Shown piece after piece: positions 18,596-27,854 of a stretch of 64,000 bases of DNA (position 1 is the stretch's first letter; each line of letters opens with the position of its first letter). Where the stretch lies: NCBI GenBank assembly GCA_937931205.1, contig CALHBF010000010.1:1-64000 (forward strand). The letters run 5' to 3'. Source of the DNA: an uncultured Bacteriovoracaceae bacterium. GTDB taxonomy: Bacteria > Bdellovibrionota > Bacteriovoracia > Bacteriovoracales > Bacteriovoracaceae. The notes below the pieces were generated by a model, which was not told where the DNA came from, did no database searches, and saw only the letters and a program-made list of their open reading frames with translations. Both the position numbers and the translations under genes were made by a program.

Positions 18596-20486
18596 ATTTA
18601 TCTTAGGCATGGCCCTCAGTGGGTCATGCCTATCTTCATACTCCCAAACACTTCCTCTCGATACCAATAAAAATACTGAATATCCCGGGATTATCGAAAC
18701 CTTCGAAAAGCTCATCGGTATTGATCAGACAAAACTCTCTCGAAAGATTGAAGTTGTTCTTAAATCTCAGCGACCATTCAATGAAAATATCGCTCAAAAT
18801 ATCAGGCTTGATACTGATTTTTTAAACTCTGTCATTCTACACTCTACACCGGGCTATATTAAATACGCCTCTGGTAACAAGTGCCGCTTTTATAGCTCAG
18901 TAGTCACTGACCTGCTTAAGACTAGTGAAGGCAAAATTAAAAATGTTCTTTTAAGTTACACTGATGCCAATAACAACATTCTACCGGCCGTTTTAAATAG
19001 AAAAGACTTTCTCAATAAGATCGCCCTGAATGAATGTCCAGAACTCAAACAGACACTTGCCTCTTTTGAAGTTAAAAACTTAAGTTCGACACTGGAAAAA
19101 ACGCTATTTGAAGTTCCTTCAAGTAAGGATCACTGTGCCAATATCCATCTTGGATGGCAGGTCAGTCCACAAACTCCGTTTCTGTGTCAAATCAGAGATT
19201 ACATAGATGAGGCACGTCTTGGAGAGGGCGATCCTAAAGATCTGCCAGCTCGTCGACAATTAGCGAAAGTTCTCGACTCAAAATTAAACATTGTTCAAAA
19301 AGATTATCTGGATAATCTCTGCCGAAATCTTGATCACAAAGAGATGTTCTGTTCTGAGTTTCTAAATATTTCTTTCTGGAACAAAATTGCGTCAGGCCTT
19401 AATAACAAAATCTACTTGGATGAGATTTGTAAAAAAACTCTCAATGTGGGCCAACTCTCCCCACTTCAGTATCGTGAATGCCTAAGCCGCTTAAAGCGAG
19501 AGAATGACCTTTGTCTCTACAATCCAGATACGACTGAGGGACTAACACCTCACATGCAGTGTGATTACTTATCGCAAGCACTCAATCATGGGCAACTTCG
19601 TAGTGACTATGCAGATTGCCCAGGTCTGAACTCTAATCAAACGATCAGCAATATTTCTCGCCTACTGCTTGAGTTTAGTGGTGATAAGATTAGACCTTTC
19701 AGCGGTCAATGCTCGGTTGTACCAACCGCTACTGTTTTAAACTTTAACAATGAATCAGATAACTCAGAGGCATGGAAACTAGAAGCCTGCTATTTTGATA
19801 AAATTAAAGAAAGAGACGTTTGCAATAAAGTTTTCTTCGGTGATTACGCCAACCACCCTTTTTCTTATGGCAATGCGGTTGTTAACGCTCTGGTAAACAC
19901 CAGAGGGGCCAGCAGCAAGAACACTTGTCAGATGGTTGAAGAAGAAAAATTTAATCCATTACTGCTAGAATTTAAGACTGGCTGTCATATTATTTTCAAT
20001 AAAAATAATTGTACTCCTACCAGCTGCCCTAACAGAATTGTCTACAACGATCGCCCTTTTGATCTGATGAAGACAAAAGGTTCTGTTGATTATGAGTACT
20101 TCCCACTCACTGTTAAAACAGAACGTCTTGGACAAAATTATTTAATGGAATTGGATCTCAAGAAAAAGATGACTCGTGTTCTTAACACCACAATGCTTAA
20201 GTCTTATTTTCAAAGGGCAAAAAAACCTCTTCTTCATGGAGTAGGATGTGCCGAAGACCTACTGCCTACTTTCTTTAGATCCCAGTCTCTTCGTCAGTGT
20301 AATCCGCTGCCGTTTATTATTGATGGCATGATCGAAGATAAAGACAAGTTCAGTTTTGTTGTCAGAACTTCAGTTGATTCCCTGCAAGCTCCTCGTATTA
20401 TGAGCTGGAGTCAGATTTACTCAGGTGTGAAATCATATCAAGAATCACACCCACTTAACCTTTGGACTCTCCATGCTATTGATTAG
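18555..20486 (+). CDS. Large cysteine-rich exported protein of unknown function
   Basis: Up to 643 residues. The TTG at 18555 lies 8 nt after GAGGA and overlaps the upstream gene by 41 nt. An ATG at 18609 would give a shorter product. Either way an export signal with a lipobox-like LSGSC precedes the mature part. About twenty cysteines are spread through the sequence (for example NKCRF, DHCANI, NCTPTSC, GCAED), suggesting a disulfide-rich periplasmic or surface protein. No enzyme motif was recognised. It starts a chain of three overlapping genes for exported proteins. Confidence 0.65.
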   Translation: MKTWPLFWQNRYFKFILGMALSGSCLSSYSQTLPLDTNKNTEYPGIIETFEKLIGIDQTKLSRKIEVVLKSQRPFNENIAQNIRLDTDFLNSVILHSTPGYIKYASGNKCRFYSSVVTDLLKTSEGKIKNVLLSYTDANNNILPAVLNRKDFLNKIALNECPELKQTLASFEVKNLSSTLEKTLFEVPSSKDHCANIHLGWQVSPQTPFLCQIRDYIDEARLGEGDPKDLPARRQLAKVLDSKLNIVQKDYLDNLCRNLDHKEMFCSEFLNISFWNKIASGLNNKIYLDEICKKTLNVGQLSPLQYRECLSRLKRENDLCLYNPDTTEGLTPHMQCDYLSQALNHGQLRSDYADCPGLNSNQTISNISRLLLEFSGDKIRPFSGQCSVVPTATVLNFNNESDNSEAWKLEACYFDKIKERDVCNKVFFGDYANHPFSYGNAVVNALVNTRGASSKNTCQMVEEEKFNPLLLEFKTGCHIIFNKNNCTPTSCPNRIVYNDRPFDLMKTKGSVDYEYFPLTVKTERLGQNYLMELDLKKKMTRVLNTTMLKSYFQRAKKPLLHGVGCAEDLLPTFFRSQSLRQCNPLPFIIDGMIEDKDKFSFVVRTSVDSLQAPRIMSWSQIYSGVKSYQESHPLNLWTLHAID

Positions 20487-21510
20487 TTTAATGCTCGCGA
20501 GTTCCTTATCTTTTGCTCAAAAGCTTCCGCAGCTATTAACCAAACACGCGCCAGAAACTTTAAGATACATCTCCAGTGACGGGCAAATTGCCTATGTTAA
20601 AAAGAACAATGGAGTGCTTGGTCTTATTATTGGCTATCGCAGTTCAGACTTCATGTCGGATGCTACCTATAGTGATTTTCTAGTGACTGACTCTCAAGAT
20701 AAAGTTCGTGTTGTCATTGAAGTTATCCCTAGTCATCATCGCAACTATCAAATCAATAAAAATCATAAAGTTTTTGTCACGAAACTTGGCATGGATAAGC
20801 CAACTGAAGTGGGAGAAGGTCGCTACCCCGCTCTTCATCAGGGCGATGACTGGATAAGCTTCTATAAGACTGATACTCAACAGATCATTCTCAAAAATGT
20901 CGTCACACAAAAAGAATATAAGATTCCTACTAATAAAAAATCTAATCCCTTCTTTTTCCCAAGTTACGTGATGAGTACCCAACAGCACCTGCTGTACTCT
21001 GATATTGATGACAAGGGTTATGCTCAGCTTAATGTTTTTGATCTAGGCGCCAATAAGGCAAAGCCTCTTCTTCGTGGAGAGCGCCCGGGAACCTTCTTTG
21101 ATCTTTGCCAGCACGCTAATTATTTTGCAGTAGGAGAATTTCCTTACGAGGGAATTGAACGAGGAAGCCGTATTCTTCATTTTCCTAAAGATGGCAATCG
21201 TCCGTCAGGATACACTACTCTTTATCAATCATCGGAGGCAGACCTAGGAAACATGGCCTGCACGAAAGACTCAATTTACTTTGTGAAAACAACTGGCTTT
21301 GATCCTATTTTAGTTACTAAAAAAACAGAAGCTGCCAGAGTGAAACTTACTGACAGCAAACTGGAAATAAAATCAGATCTAGGTTATGTCTCGCAGCTTA
21401 TTCGTATGGACAGTCGAGTTCTTATTCCTTTTCGTGATCAGCTTTTCGTTCTTGAGGGAGTAAGTAACATTGAGACGGATACGCTCAGAAGGACAGATAC
21501 AGGTGAATAA
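20473..21510 (+). CDS. Exported protein, possible beta-propeller
   Basis: A 345-residue protein with a typical signal peptide (MLLISLMLASSLSFAQ). The mature part consists of repeating strand-rich segments of about 40-50 residues with patterns such as IAYVKKNNG, WISFYKTDTQ, HLLYSDIDDKGY and YFAVGEFPYEG, as in WD40-like/PD40 beta-propellers. Individual blades could not be confirmed by eye. Its ATG overlaps the upstream gene by 14 nt, so the two are likely co-translated. Confidence 0.6.
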   Translation: MLLISLMLASSLSFAQKLPQLLTKHAPETLRYISSDGQIAYVKKNNGVLGLIIGYRSSDFMSDATYSDFLVTDSQDKVRVVIEVIPSHHRNYQINKNHKVFVTKLGMDKPTEVGEGRYPALHQGDDWISFYKTDTQQIILKNVVTQKEYKIPTNKKSNPFFFPSYVMSTQQHLLYSDIDDKGYAQLNVFDLGANKAKPLLRGERPGTFFDLCQHANYFAVGEFPYEGIERGSRILHFPKDGNRPSGYTTLYQSSEADLGNMACTKDSIYFVKTTGFDPILVTKKTEAARVKLTDSKLEIKSDLGYVSQLIRMDSRVLIPFRDQLFVLEGVSNIETDTLRRTDTGE

Positions 21511-22366
21511 ACTACTCCTTCCACTCTTCCTCCTAAGCTTCTGCCTGCCAAGTTTAGCTTTTAACAAAGACTTCACTGTTATCAGTGACAAAATTCCTTA
21601 TGAGTTTATTGTCATGTTTAACTCTATGAAGGATCAAACTAAAAACATCAATGATCAGATTAAACTAGTGGGGTTTGCCGAAGACCTTAACCGAAATCTG
21701 GGATTTTTGGAAAAAGAACATATTTTTTTCCTAATGAAATCTGAAGTGAGTAAGAGTGTTCTTGAGTATCGTTTTGAGAAGACTCGTGAGTTTGGCATCA
21801 CGAATCACCTTATTCTCAAACTGGAAAATAAACTCAATGCTAGTGAGCGATACCTGACTGATTTTAGTAAATGGATTTGGCGGGCCATTGTGGCCGAACT
21901 CAAATATCGCCAAAAAATGGGACTGATCAGTGACGGCCCTTTTAATCCTGAGCTTTTCCGTGATGATAAAAAAATTCAGGCCGTGCGCTTTAAGAAGTAC
22001 CTTCATTATCTCATGCCATGGATTGATCAGATGGATAATCTGGACCATCAAGGCTTCAATCTCCTCGCCCAAAAAGTATCTTGGGAGATTTTGCGAAAAC
22101 TAAACGATCGCTCTCTCCTTTTTAAAAATATGAGTTATGCCCAAGCTGATGTGCAAACCATTCTTTTTAATATTCCGACCAAACTCCAAAATTTGACTCC
22201 TGATAAGGTGAAAGAATTACAGTTCCTTGAGAACAGTAAAACGCTGAAGGAAGAGAGTCAGGAAAGCAAAACTGAGGCGAAAGAGAAGATGGATCAATTA
22301 TCTCCGGATGACCTCTCTCCTCTGAGTGATGAGATCTCGAAAAAAATACAAAACCAAGAGCCGTAA
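21503..22366 (+). CDS. Exported protein of unknown function
   Basis: About 287 residues from a GTG at 21503, chosen because AAGGA lies 9 nt upstream and the product then starts with a standard signal peptide (NKLLLPLFLLSFCLPSLAF). A TTG at 21470 would add eleven polar residues before the signal. The mature part is helical, with an aromatic-rich centre (YLTDFSKWIWRAIVAEL) and a very acidic/basic C-terminal tail rich in Glu, Ser and Lys (235-287). It overlaps the stop of the preceding gene by 8 nt and completes the secreted trio. No family recognised. Confidence 0.6.
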   Translation: MNKLLLPLFLLSFCLPSLAFNKDFTVISDKIPYEFIVMFNSMKDQTKNINDQIKLVGFAEDLNRNLGFLEKEHIFFLMKSEVSKSVLEYRFEKTREFGITNHLILKLENKLNASERYLTDFSKWIWRAIVAELKYRQKMGLISDGPFNPELFRDDKKIQAVRFKKYLHYLMPWIDQMDNLDHQGFNLLAQKVSWEILRKLNDRSLLFKNMSYAQADVQTILFNIPTKLQNLTPDKVKELQFLENSKTLKEESQESKTEAKEKMDQLSPDDLSPLSDEISKKIQNQEP

Positions 22367-22414
22367 CACACCGCACACTCTCCATTCTTAATACCCTTTT
22401 GGGCAGCATTTCGC

Positions 22415-22420
22415 TATAAT
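22415..22420 (+). promoter_or_regulatory. Probable -10 element of the hisS-valS operon
   Basis: A perfect TATAAT lies 33 nt before the hisS start codon, in the only non-coding gap (87 nt) ahead of the synthetase genes. No convincing -35 element is visible 17 nt upstream. A CCC-TTTT-GGG repeat just before it could be an operator, but this is weak. Confidence 0.4.
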
Positions 22421-22453
22421 GGTGAAGCCTCAATTGCTGTTCAAAGGATACCT

Positions 22454-23740
22454 ATGGCGCTCTCTAAAACCCCTTATCGTGGAACTCGTGATTTTTTCCC
22501 TCAGGACATGAGACTAAGAAACTATATCTTCGCTAAAATGAGCGAAGTCTCTGAAGTCTATTCCTATGAACCTTATGATGGGCCACTCTTGGAAGAAGTC
22601 TCACTTTACCTAGCTAAGTCGGGTGAAGAGCTAATCAATGAACAGATTTATTCTTTTATGGATCGTGGAGAACGTCATGTGGCCATTCGCCCAGAGATGA
22701 CTCCAACGGTAGCAAGGATGGTGGCACAAATTCATCGCGAAGTACCTAAACCACTTCGCTGGTATGCCATTCCCAATCTCATGCGCTATGAAAAACCGCA
22801 AAAAGGCCGCTTGAGAGAATTCTGGCAATACAATGCCGATATCTTCGGCGCTGGTATTCATGGTGAAGTAGAAATCATTCAGCTTTGTATTTCGATTCTT
22901 AAATCATTTGGGGCCAATAGCACTCATTTTGATGTTCACTTAAACGACAGACGCATTGTGGATCTGATCTTTAAAGAATTCATTAAATTGGATTCTGAGG
23001 CGACTCATAAACTTTACAAGCTAGTAGATCGCAAAAACAAAATGGATGCGGATAAATTCAGCGCGGAAGTGAGAGTCATCACACAAGATGAAACAAAAGC
23101 GCAGATTTTTGAAGAGTACGCGAATCTCACAATGGTTGAAGCTCTTAAAACTTTTGTTTCAAAATTCACTGAAGCAAATCAAGACTTCTTCCAATTCTAC
23201 GATAATCTCAAAGCCTTGGGATTCGCAGAATACTTGGTTTACGATCCATCAGTGGTCAGAGGACTTGATTATTATACAGGTGTAGTCTTTGAAATCTTTG
23301 ACAAACACCCGGATAACCGCAGAGCGGTCGCCGGCGGTGGAGCCTATGCGAACCTACTTCAGATTTTTAATGAACAGCCTCTTGAAGGAGTTGGCGTAGG
23401 CCTTGGTGAGGTCCCACTCACTGAATTTTTGAAGGCCCATAATCTTCTTCCTGATGTAAGCCGCGCTCAGATTGATTACCTTGTCAGTTATATCGATCAA
23501 GAAGGTGAAGCGCTTGCGATGAAGGTTGCCGCAGAACTTCGTGCTCATCATAAAAAAACAGAACTTCTCTTTGGAGCTCAAAAACCTAAAAAGGTTTTCA
23601 CCTCTGCTGAGAAAAAAGAAACTTCATTTGTGGTGTTTATCGGTTTGGATGAAGCCCAAAACAATCAAGTGAAAGTAAAAAATCTCAAAACAAGAGAAGA
23701 AACAGTTTATTCATACAACGATTTTTTTAAGACAATTTAA
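22454..23740 (+). CDS. hisS: Histidyl-tRNA synthetase
   Basis: A 428-residue class II aminoacyl-tRNA synthetase charging tRNA-His. It opens with the conserved YRGTRDFFPQDM, has motif 2 (YAIPNLMRYEKPQKGRLREF, near 113-132) and the histidine-specific GLDYYTGVVFE (HisA motif) near 270-280, then the motif 3 region GGGAYANLL. A C-terminal anticodon-binding domain follows from about 335. Length is normal. The ATG follows AAAGGAT by 5-6 nt. valS begins 9 nt after its stop, so the two synthetase genes form an operon. Confidence 0.95.
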   Translation: MALSKTPYRGTRDFFPQDMRLRNYIFAKMSEVSEVYSYEPYDGPLLEEVSLYLAKSGEELINEQIYSFMDRGERHVAIRPEMTPTVARMVAQIHREVPKPLRWYAIPNLMRYEKPQKGRLREFWQYNADIFGAGIHGEVEIIQLCISILKSFGANSTHFDVHLNDRRIVDLIFKEFIKLDSEATHKLYKLVDRKNKMDADKFSAEVRVITQDETKAQIFEEYANLTMVEALKTFVSKFTEANQDFFQFYDNLKALGFAEYLVYDPSVVRGLDYYTGVVFEIFDKHPDNRRAVAGGGAYANLLQIFNEQPLEGVGVGLGEVPLTEFLKAHNLLPDVSRAQIDYLVSYIDQEGEALAMKVAAELRAHHKKTELLFGAQKPKKVFTSAEKKETSFVVFIGLDEAQNNQVKVKNLKTREETVYSYNDFFKTI

Positions 23741-23749
23741 GGATACTTC

Positions 23750-26404
23750 ATGGAAATTCAGAATAACCTCCCTACAACATTTGAACCAGCAGAGACTGAG
23801 AACAAGTGGTATGATATTTGGTTAAGGAATAAAAGCTTCAAACCTAAAAAAGGCAAACAGAATAAAACATTTACCATTATGATGCCACCACCGAACGTAA
23901 CGGGAAAGCTTCATATGGGTCATGCATTGGATGCTACTACTCAAGATACTCTTATTCGTTATAAGAGAATGAAGGGATTTGAAACTCTTTGGATTCCGGG
24001 TACAGATCACGCCGGAATTTCTACGCAAGCAGTAGTTGAGAAACTTCTTTGGAAAGAAGAGAAGAAAACTCGTCATGATCTAGGTCGTGATGAATTCTTA
24101 AAGAAAGTTTGGAGTTGGAAAGAAGAGTACGGCAGTGAAATCGTTAATCAGCAGAAAAAAATAGGTGTTTCATGTGACTGGGACTACTCTACTTTCACTC
24201 TTGATGAGGTTCCTAATAAAGCAGTAAAAAAATTCTTCGTTATGCTTTATAACGAAGGACTTATCTACCAAAACGATTACATCGTTAACTGGGACCCTAT
24301 CCTTCAATCTGCTATCTCTGATGCTGAAGTTGACCACAAAGATGTGAAAGGCTTCTTCTATCACGTAAAATACAAAGTGAAAGAAACAGGTGAAGAGATT
24401 GTTATTGCTACAACTCGTCCGGAAACAATGTTTGCTGATACAGCAGTAGCAGTAAATCCAGAAGATGAGCGCTTTAGCCATCTTGTTGGTAAGACGGCAA
24501 TCATTCCTATTTGTAACCGCGAAATTCCTATTATTGGAGATGAGCACGTTGATATTGAAAAAGGTACTGGATGCTTAAAAGTAACACCGGGACACGACTT
24601 CAACGATTTTGAAATTGGTAAACGTCATAACCTCCCTATCATCAATATCTTAAACAAAGACGGCTCATTTAATGAAAATGCTCCGGAAATTACCGGTCTT
24701 AAACCGAAAGAAGCTCGTGCTAAAGTTGAAGAACTTCTTGGCGAACTTTTAGTAGAAAAGAAAGAGCACCTTAACTCAGTTGGGCACGGTGAGCGCTCAG
24801 GTGAAATCGTTGAACCTATCGTTTCTAAGCAGTGGTTCGTTAATATTAACAAGATGGCCGAAGAGTCTGTGCGCGCAGTTGAAGACGGCGATATGACTTT
24901 CTTCCCGAAAGGCTGGGAGAATACTTACTTCTCATGGCTAAGAAACCCTAAAGACTGGTGTATCTCGCGCCAACTTTGGTGGGGTCATCAGATTCCGGTT
25001 TATTACTGTGACAACTCTCACCAATGGGCCGCAGAAGAGCATCCTGAGAGCTGTCCTCACTGTTCATCAACCAACTTCACCCAAGATCCAGATGTTCTTG
25101 ATACATGGTTCTCTTCAGGACTGTGGCCTTTATCAACACTAGGCTGGCCTGATGAAGAAAAAATGAAAGAACTTCGTTTTGATGATTTCTATCCTAATTC
25201 AGTACTTGTTACTGGCTTTGATATTATCTTCTTCTGGGTTGCCCGTATGATGATGATGAGTCAGAAAGTAACGAACCAAGTTCCTTTCAAAGACGTTTAC
25301 ATCCACGCTCTTGTTCGTGATAAGCAAGGCCGCAAGATGAGTAAATCTCTTGGGAATGGGATTGATCCGATTGAGATGATTAATCAGTATGGAGCTGATG
25401 CGATGAGATTCACTCTAGCAGCAGGTTCAGGTTATAACCGTGATCTCAACCTTGATCCTGAAAGAATCGAAGGCTACAGAAACTTTGTAAACAAATTATG
25501 GAATGCTTTCCGTTTTGTTTACCCGTTCCTTGATAAGGCCAGCGATACTCTTCCAACAAAATCAGAGTGGCATCTTCATGATAAATGGATTCTTGCTGAA
25601 CTTAATGATGTTGCAAAAAAAATGAATGATGCACTTGATATCTATCGTTTTGATGACGCCAGTTCTGCTATTTATCAGTTTGTTTATGACAAATTCTGTT
25701 CGTGGTATATCGAGCTCTCTAAGAACATTCTTTACGGGGATGATGAGAAAGCAAAAGTGATCAGAGCTACCATGCTCAAATACTGCTTCAAGAAAATTGT
25801 GACATTGATGCATCCGATGACTCCATTCATCACAGAGGAAATCTGGTCATACCTATCAAGCAATGATGAGAAACTTATTGATCAAGAATACGTTGAATTT
25901 GAAGACAAACTAGTAAACAACGAAGTTCTTGAGATGATGAACAAGTTCATTGAAGTAACTTCTGGTGTTCGAAACATCAGAGCTTCAGTAAATCTTAAAC
26001 CAAAAGATGAAGTAGATGTTCGTCTCTTTACTGATGACAAAGATCTGGCCAAGTTCATCTATGAGTCTCGCCACTTCCTTAAAGATCTGGCCAATGTGAA
26101 GTCTGGAAAAATTAAATCGAAGGCCGCTGATCGCCCTAAAAAATCAGCTTCGTTTGCAACAACCAGTACTGAGATCTTTATTCCGCTTGAAGGATTGATT
26201 GATATCAATGAGCAGATCAGTCGCATCAAGAAAGAAATGGATAAGACTCAGGTTGATTTCCAGAAGAATGAAGGCAAGTTAAATAACCAGAACTTCGTAC
26301 AAAATGCGAAGCCTGAAGTTATTGCTGAAGTGAAAGAAAAAGCTGATCAACTTTATGAGAAGCTCAACTCTCTCAAACTCATTTTGAAATCTTTTGAAGA
26401 TTAA
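23750..26404 (+). CDS. valS: Valyl-tRNA synthetase
   Basis: An 884-residue class I synthetase charging tRNA-Val. The HIGH motif is PPNVTGKLHMGHALD (near 47-61) and the KMSKS loop is GRKMSKSLGNG (near 524-534). Between them lies the editing domain with ATTRPETMFADTAVAV. The WCISRQLWWGHQIPVYYC block is typical. A C-terminal coiled coil (about 815-884, INEQISRIKKEMDKTQ onward) is the tRNA-binding arm. The gene follows hisS by 9 nt with AAGGATACTTC as RBS and ends in a strong terminator. Confidence 0.96.
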   Translation: MEIQNNLPTTFEPAETENKWYDIWLRNKSFKPKKGKQNKTFTIMMPPPNVTGKLHMGHALDATTQDTLIRYKRMKGFETLWIPGTDHAGISTQAVVEKLLWKEEKKTRHDLGRDEFLKKVWSWKEEYGSEIVNQQKKIGVSCDWDYSTFTLDEVPNKAVKKFFVMLYNEGLIYQNDYIVNWDPILQSAISDAEVDHKDVKGFFYHVKYKVKETGEEIVIATTRPETMFADTAVAVNPEDERFSHLVGKTAIIPICNREIPIIGDEHVDIEKGTGCLKVTPGHDFNDFEIGKRHNLPIINILNKDGSFNENAPEITGLKPKEARAKVEELLGELLVEKKEHLNSVGHGERSGEIVEPIVSKQWFVNINKMAEESVRAVEDGDMTFFPKGWENTYFSWLRNPKDWCISRQLWWGHQIPVYYCDNSHQWAAEEHPESCPHCSSTNFTQDPDVLDTWFSSGLWPLSTLGWPDEEKMKELRFDDFYPNSVLVTGFDIIFFWVARMMMMSQKVTNQVPFKDVYIHALVRDKQGRKMSKSLGNGIDPIEMINQYGADAMRFTLAAGSGYNRDLNLDPERIEGYRNFVNKLWNAFRFVYPFLDKASDTLPTKSEWHLHDKWILAELNDVAKKMNDALDIYRFDDASSAIYQFVYDKFCSWYIELSKNILYGDDEKAKVIRATMLKYCFKKIVTLMHPMTPFITEEIWSYLSSNDEKLIDQEYVEFEDKLVNNEVLEMMNKFIEVTSGVRNIRASVNLKPKDEVDVRLFTDDKDLAKFIYESRHFLKDLANVKSGKIKSKAADRPKKSASFATTSTEIFIPLEGLIDINEQISRIKKEMDKTQVDFQKNEGKLNNQNFVQNAKPEVIAEVKEKADQLYEKLNSLKLILKSFED

Positions 26405-26410
26405 AATAAA

Positions 26411-26439
26411 AAAAGGGACTCAAATGAGTCCCTTTTTTT
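26411..26439. terminator. Bidirectional terminator between valS and clc
   Basis: GGGACTC (26415-26421) pairs with GAGTCCC (26426-26432) around a 4-nt loop, with A-rich sequence before and seven T after, so it can act as an intrinsic terminator on both strands. It serves valS on plus and the ClC/fabI group on minus; the minus gene's stop is at 26438. Confidence 0.9.
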
Positions 26440-27769
26440 ATGCATTTTTTTGATTCTTATCCACAGAAAAATACTCAAACGGCACATGCACACCACGACG
26501 GGCAAGTCGCTCCGTCATAATTGTTTCCTTCAAAAAGAATAAAGAAATGAGATAGGCGGCACTATTACCAAGCAGAAGCGGAGCTATTCCAAAATGTGTT
26601 CCAGTGACTTCCAAAGCAAAAATGGTTGAAGTAAGTATCGCTCGGGTTGCCCCTGAAAACATGGATGACATACAAACCAATGCTGTTATCTCAGGAATAA
26701 TGCCAATATCCGGAAACAGCGCTTTTCCTGCAAAACTTAGAATGATTCCTAGACTGCTTCCAAATGTTAGTAGCGGGGCCAGAGTTCCCCCAGAAGTTCC
26801 ACTCCCTAATGAAATAGACCAGGCAATCAGTTTAAAAAGAAAAAGAGTCAGAGCAGGAATCAGCAGCATCTTTCCTTGAAGAGCATCAGTAATATTCACA
26901 TACCCCACTCCCAAGACTCTCGGATCATAATAACCCACGATCCCTACAACTAATCCTCCTAAAGCAGGCCACCACATCCAGTGAATAGGCAGCTTTTCAA
27001 AAAGATCTTCAACCTTAAAAACCATTTTCGAAATGAGACAAGAAACTCCGCCCGTCAGTGCTCCAGCAACAAAATAGAAAAGAGAATTCCATCCGTTGAT
27101 CACTTCAACAAAATCTCCTATTGGAAATTCGGCTGCCACATGACCGCTGGCAAGTCTTACGGAATAGGCTGCGGAAACAGAAATAATAATGGGAACAAAA
27201 GAGAGAGCTGAAAATTCAAATAGCAGTAGCTCAATACAAATAAACACTGCGGCCAGTGGTGTTCCAAAAATGGCAGTCATTCCGGCAGCTGCCCCTGCGG
27301 CTAGAAGAATTTTTCTTTCATTTTTATCAAAATAAAAATGTCTTCCAATCCAAGATCCCATTGCACTTCCCGTAGCAATGATCGGTCCCTCTGCTCCGAA
27401 TGGTCCGCCTGAACCGATTGCAATCGCCGCTGACAGCGGCTTTAGTAGAGTTATCCTGCGAGGGATGCGACTATCCTTAGTGAGAATATTCTCCATCACT
27501 TCAGGAATACCATGGCCTCGTATCGCCTTACTCCCATAACGGGCCATCAGACCAACAATGATTCCACCAAGAACAGGAATAAGGATATGAGGCGGAGAGA
27601 ACTGATGTTCACCTAGATTTAAATGATGAGTTGAGAGCGACTGAAACCAGAAGAGGTTGGTGAAAAAAGCAATTGAGAGCAACAACACCTTAGCAATTAT
27701 TGTGGCCACTAAACCAATTAATGCCGCCACCAAACAGAGAACGATGAACTTTCTTTTTTTAACAGACAT
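26438..27769 (-). CDS. ClC-family chloride channel or Cl-/H+ antiporter
   Basis: A 443-residue membrane protein with the ClC signatures: GHGIPEV (near 86), GPFGAEGPIIATG (with the gating Glu of the GxEGP loop, near 120-132) and GSGTSGGTLAPLLT (near 325), where the usual GxFxP is GTLAP. Ten or more hydrophobic helices are visible. No cytoplasmic CBS domains are present. It probably exchanges chloride for protons in acid or osmotic stress. Start ATG follows AAGGAAATTTC. It lies at the end of a minus-strand group, 85 nt after a glycosyltransferase. Confidence 0.88.
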   Translation of the reverse strand: MSVKKRKFIVLCLVAALIGLVATIIAKVLLLSIAFFTNLFWFQSLSTHHLNLGEHQFSPPHILIPVLGGIIVGLMARYGSKAIRGHGIPEVMENILTKDSRIPRRITLLKPLSAAIAIGSGGPFGAEGPIIATGSAMGSWIGRHFYFDKNERKILLAAGAAAGMTAIFGTPLAAVFICIELLLFEFSALSFVPIIISVSAAYSVRLASGHVAAEFPIGDFVEVINGWNSLFYFVAGALTGGVSCLISKMVFKVEDLFEKLPIHWMWWPALGGLVVGIVGYYDPRVLGVGYVNITDALQGKMLLIPALTLFLFKLIAWSISLGSGTSGGTLAPLLTFGSSLGIILSFAGKALFPDIGIIPEITALVCMSSMFSGATRAILTSTIFALEVTGTHFGIAPLLLGNSAAYLISLFFLKETIMTERLARRGVHVPFEYFSVDKNQKNA

Positions 27770-27854
27770 GAAATTTCCTTGGAAGTCAGGAAAATTATCT
27801 CACTCGTTAAATGACGCCAATGCTCAGCGTATCGAAACGGCGTGTCAAAAAAGA

